Assembly (NCBI RefSeq): GCF_037176765.1
Contig: NC_090024.1
Span: 249,007,953-249,071,952, forward strand
Direction of reading: 5' to 3'
Length of the DNA: 64,000 bases
Source: Anolis sagrei
Lineage: Eukaryota; Chordata; Lepidosauria; Squamata; Anolidae
In this document: positions 63,131-64,000 of the stretch, in pieces
How positions within the stretch are numbered: position 1 is the stretch's first letter
Layout of the letters: the number at the start of each line of letters is the position of its first letter
The notes under the pieces: model-generated
Database searches by the model: none
Seen by the model: only the letters and a program-made list of their open reading frames with translations
Told to the model about the DNA's origin: nothing
Translations under genes and position numbers: made by a program

Positions 63131-64000
63131 ACTGTTTAACTATTTGTTTGGTAACAGTAGCTGAAAGCTAGAGCTAACTGGTTGTATCCACTGTGGCGTT
63201 GCCAAGGAGACCAGGCAGGAGAGAGTGAAAAGTGGGCGGAGCCTAGCAAGAGAAATCTATCTGCATTTGAAAAGAAGCAGTTAGTTAGGGTTTGGAGTTC
63301 GGAGTGAGCAGTTGAGAGAGGAGAGTGGGGAGTGGAGAAGCAGTGTGTGTGAATAGCCAGAGGTTTCTTCAGTCTAGGAAGGCTGAAGGGGGAAACCTAA
63401 TTAGTTTCATTAGTCAGAGAGGACTAAGGGAAGCTTGTTTAGATCACTAGTTAGGAAAGAACTAGAGATCTAGGGTTTGATCAAGAAAGGATCAAATAGG
63501 AAGGCTATTCACCTCAGGAAACATTGTTTAAGAAAGTGCTTCACCACAGAAAAAGTCTATTACAAGTTGTGTCATACAGAAGAGTGAACTGTATTGCAAA
63601 CCAAGTTACATTCTCAAAGTAATTCCAAGTTTATTAACAGCCTGCAACCATACGCTTTGTTCAAAATAAACTTATTAACTTTTGTTTGAAGACTGTGCTA
63701 TCTCCATTTATCTGCGTCTGGGGAGCCAGTTCTCATCGGCAATACCTCCCGTTGGTGGCAGTTACCTGAATTACATCCATAATCATCCACACCTGTATAA
63801 TTGGTAGCAGAATTTAAGAACAGATAATACAATTGGTGACAGTGGGTGGGTTCTTTAAAGTCAAAACCCTATACCCTGCCTGTAGTTGGAATTGCAGCAC
63901 CTTCGCAATTGGCACAATTGTTCAACTGGTGCGTGCAGACTTCGCAAACTGGTGGTAGCCCTGTACAATTGGTATTCAACCTTTACAATTGGCTAGCATC
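63130..64000 (+). mobile_element. Possible LTR and leader of a retroelement fossil, cut by window edge
   Basis: LTR-like body with an AAATAAACTTATTAAC signal near 63663. Then come repeated TTGGTAGCAG, TTGGTGACAG and ACAATTGG words as seen after retroelement LTRs. No coding region lies inside the window; family unknown. Confidence 0.4.

Overview
The window is eukaryotic and reads as squamate reptile DNA, most likely a lizard. Three signs support this: copies of the squamate-specific Sauria SINE, RTE-BovB LINE fragments, and a dense layer of CR1, L2, palindromic MITEs and simple repeats. Coding content is sparse and split into short exons with GT-AG borders. All recognised host coding genes lie on the minus strand.

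The main content is a tandem cluster of four small secreted-inhibitor genes built from Kunitz (BPTI-like) and WAP (four-disulfide core) exons, called A to D here from left to right. Gene A (570-10612, running off the left edge), gene B (27319-37252) and gene C (49305-52796) encode signal peptide - Kunitz - WAP. Gene D (58523-59917) encodes signal peptide - Kunitz only. Every internal junction is phase 1, so the domain exons can be swapped. Genes B, C and D end in a tiny terminal exon that supplies 3-4 codons and the stop. Their 3' UTRs and upstream regions are partly alignable, so they are paralogues made by tandem duplication. The residue at the Kunitz P1 position differs in each gene (Gly, Leu, Asp, Tyr). 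The Kunitz-then-WAP order matches the ku-wap-fusin transcripts known from snakes. The exchangeable exons match the proposal that waprins and Kunitz toxins arose from one Kunitz-WAP precursor. The genes here look like intact host inhibitor genes.

Between genes, and inside the long introns of A and B, the sequence is mostly mobile-element debris. It holds about 25 CR1 pieces, several L2 copies (one at 54274-56150 still carries a 484-codon reverse transcriptase frame), BovB 3' ends, R4-like LINE tails, three kinds of tRNA-related SINE, three palindromic MITE families, a 677-bp non-autonomous hAT element with perfect 8-bp target duplications, and solo LTR fossils. Nesting is heavy and gives a relative chronology. 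A CGGBP1-like processed pseudogene at about 46505-48030 is split by two head-to-tail CR1 copies.

Several structural oddities stand out. Two CR1 copies (16 kb and 38-39 kb) are flanked by 200-300 bp direct repeats. One CR1 subfamily has an internal tandem duplication. A CR1 lies about 20 bp from the Kunitz acceptor of gene B. A MITE carries a strong CTCF-like motif. No tRNA or rRNA gene and no CRISPR array was seen.
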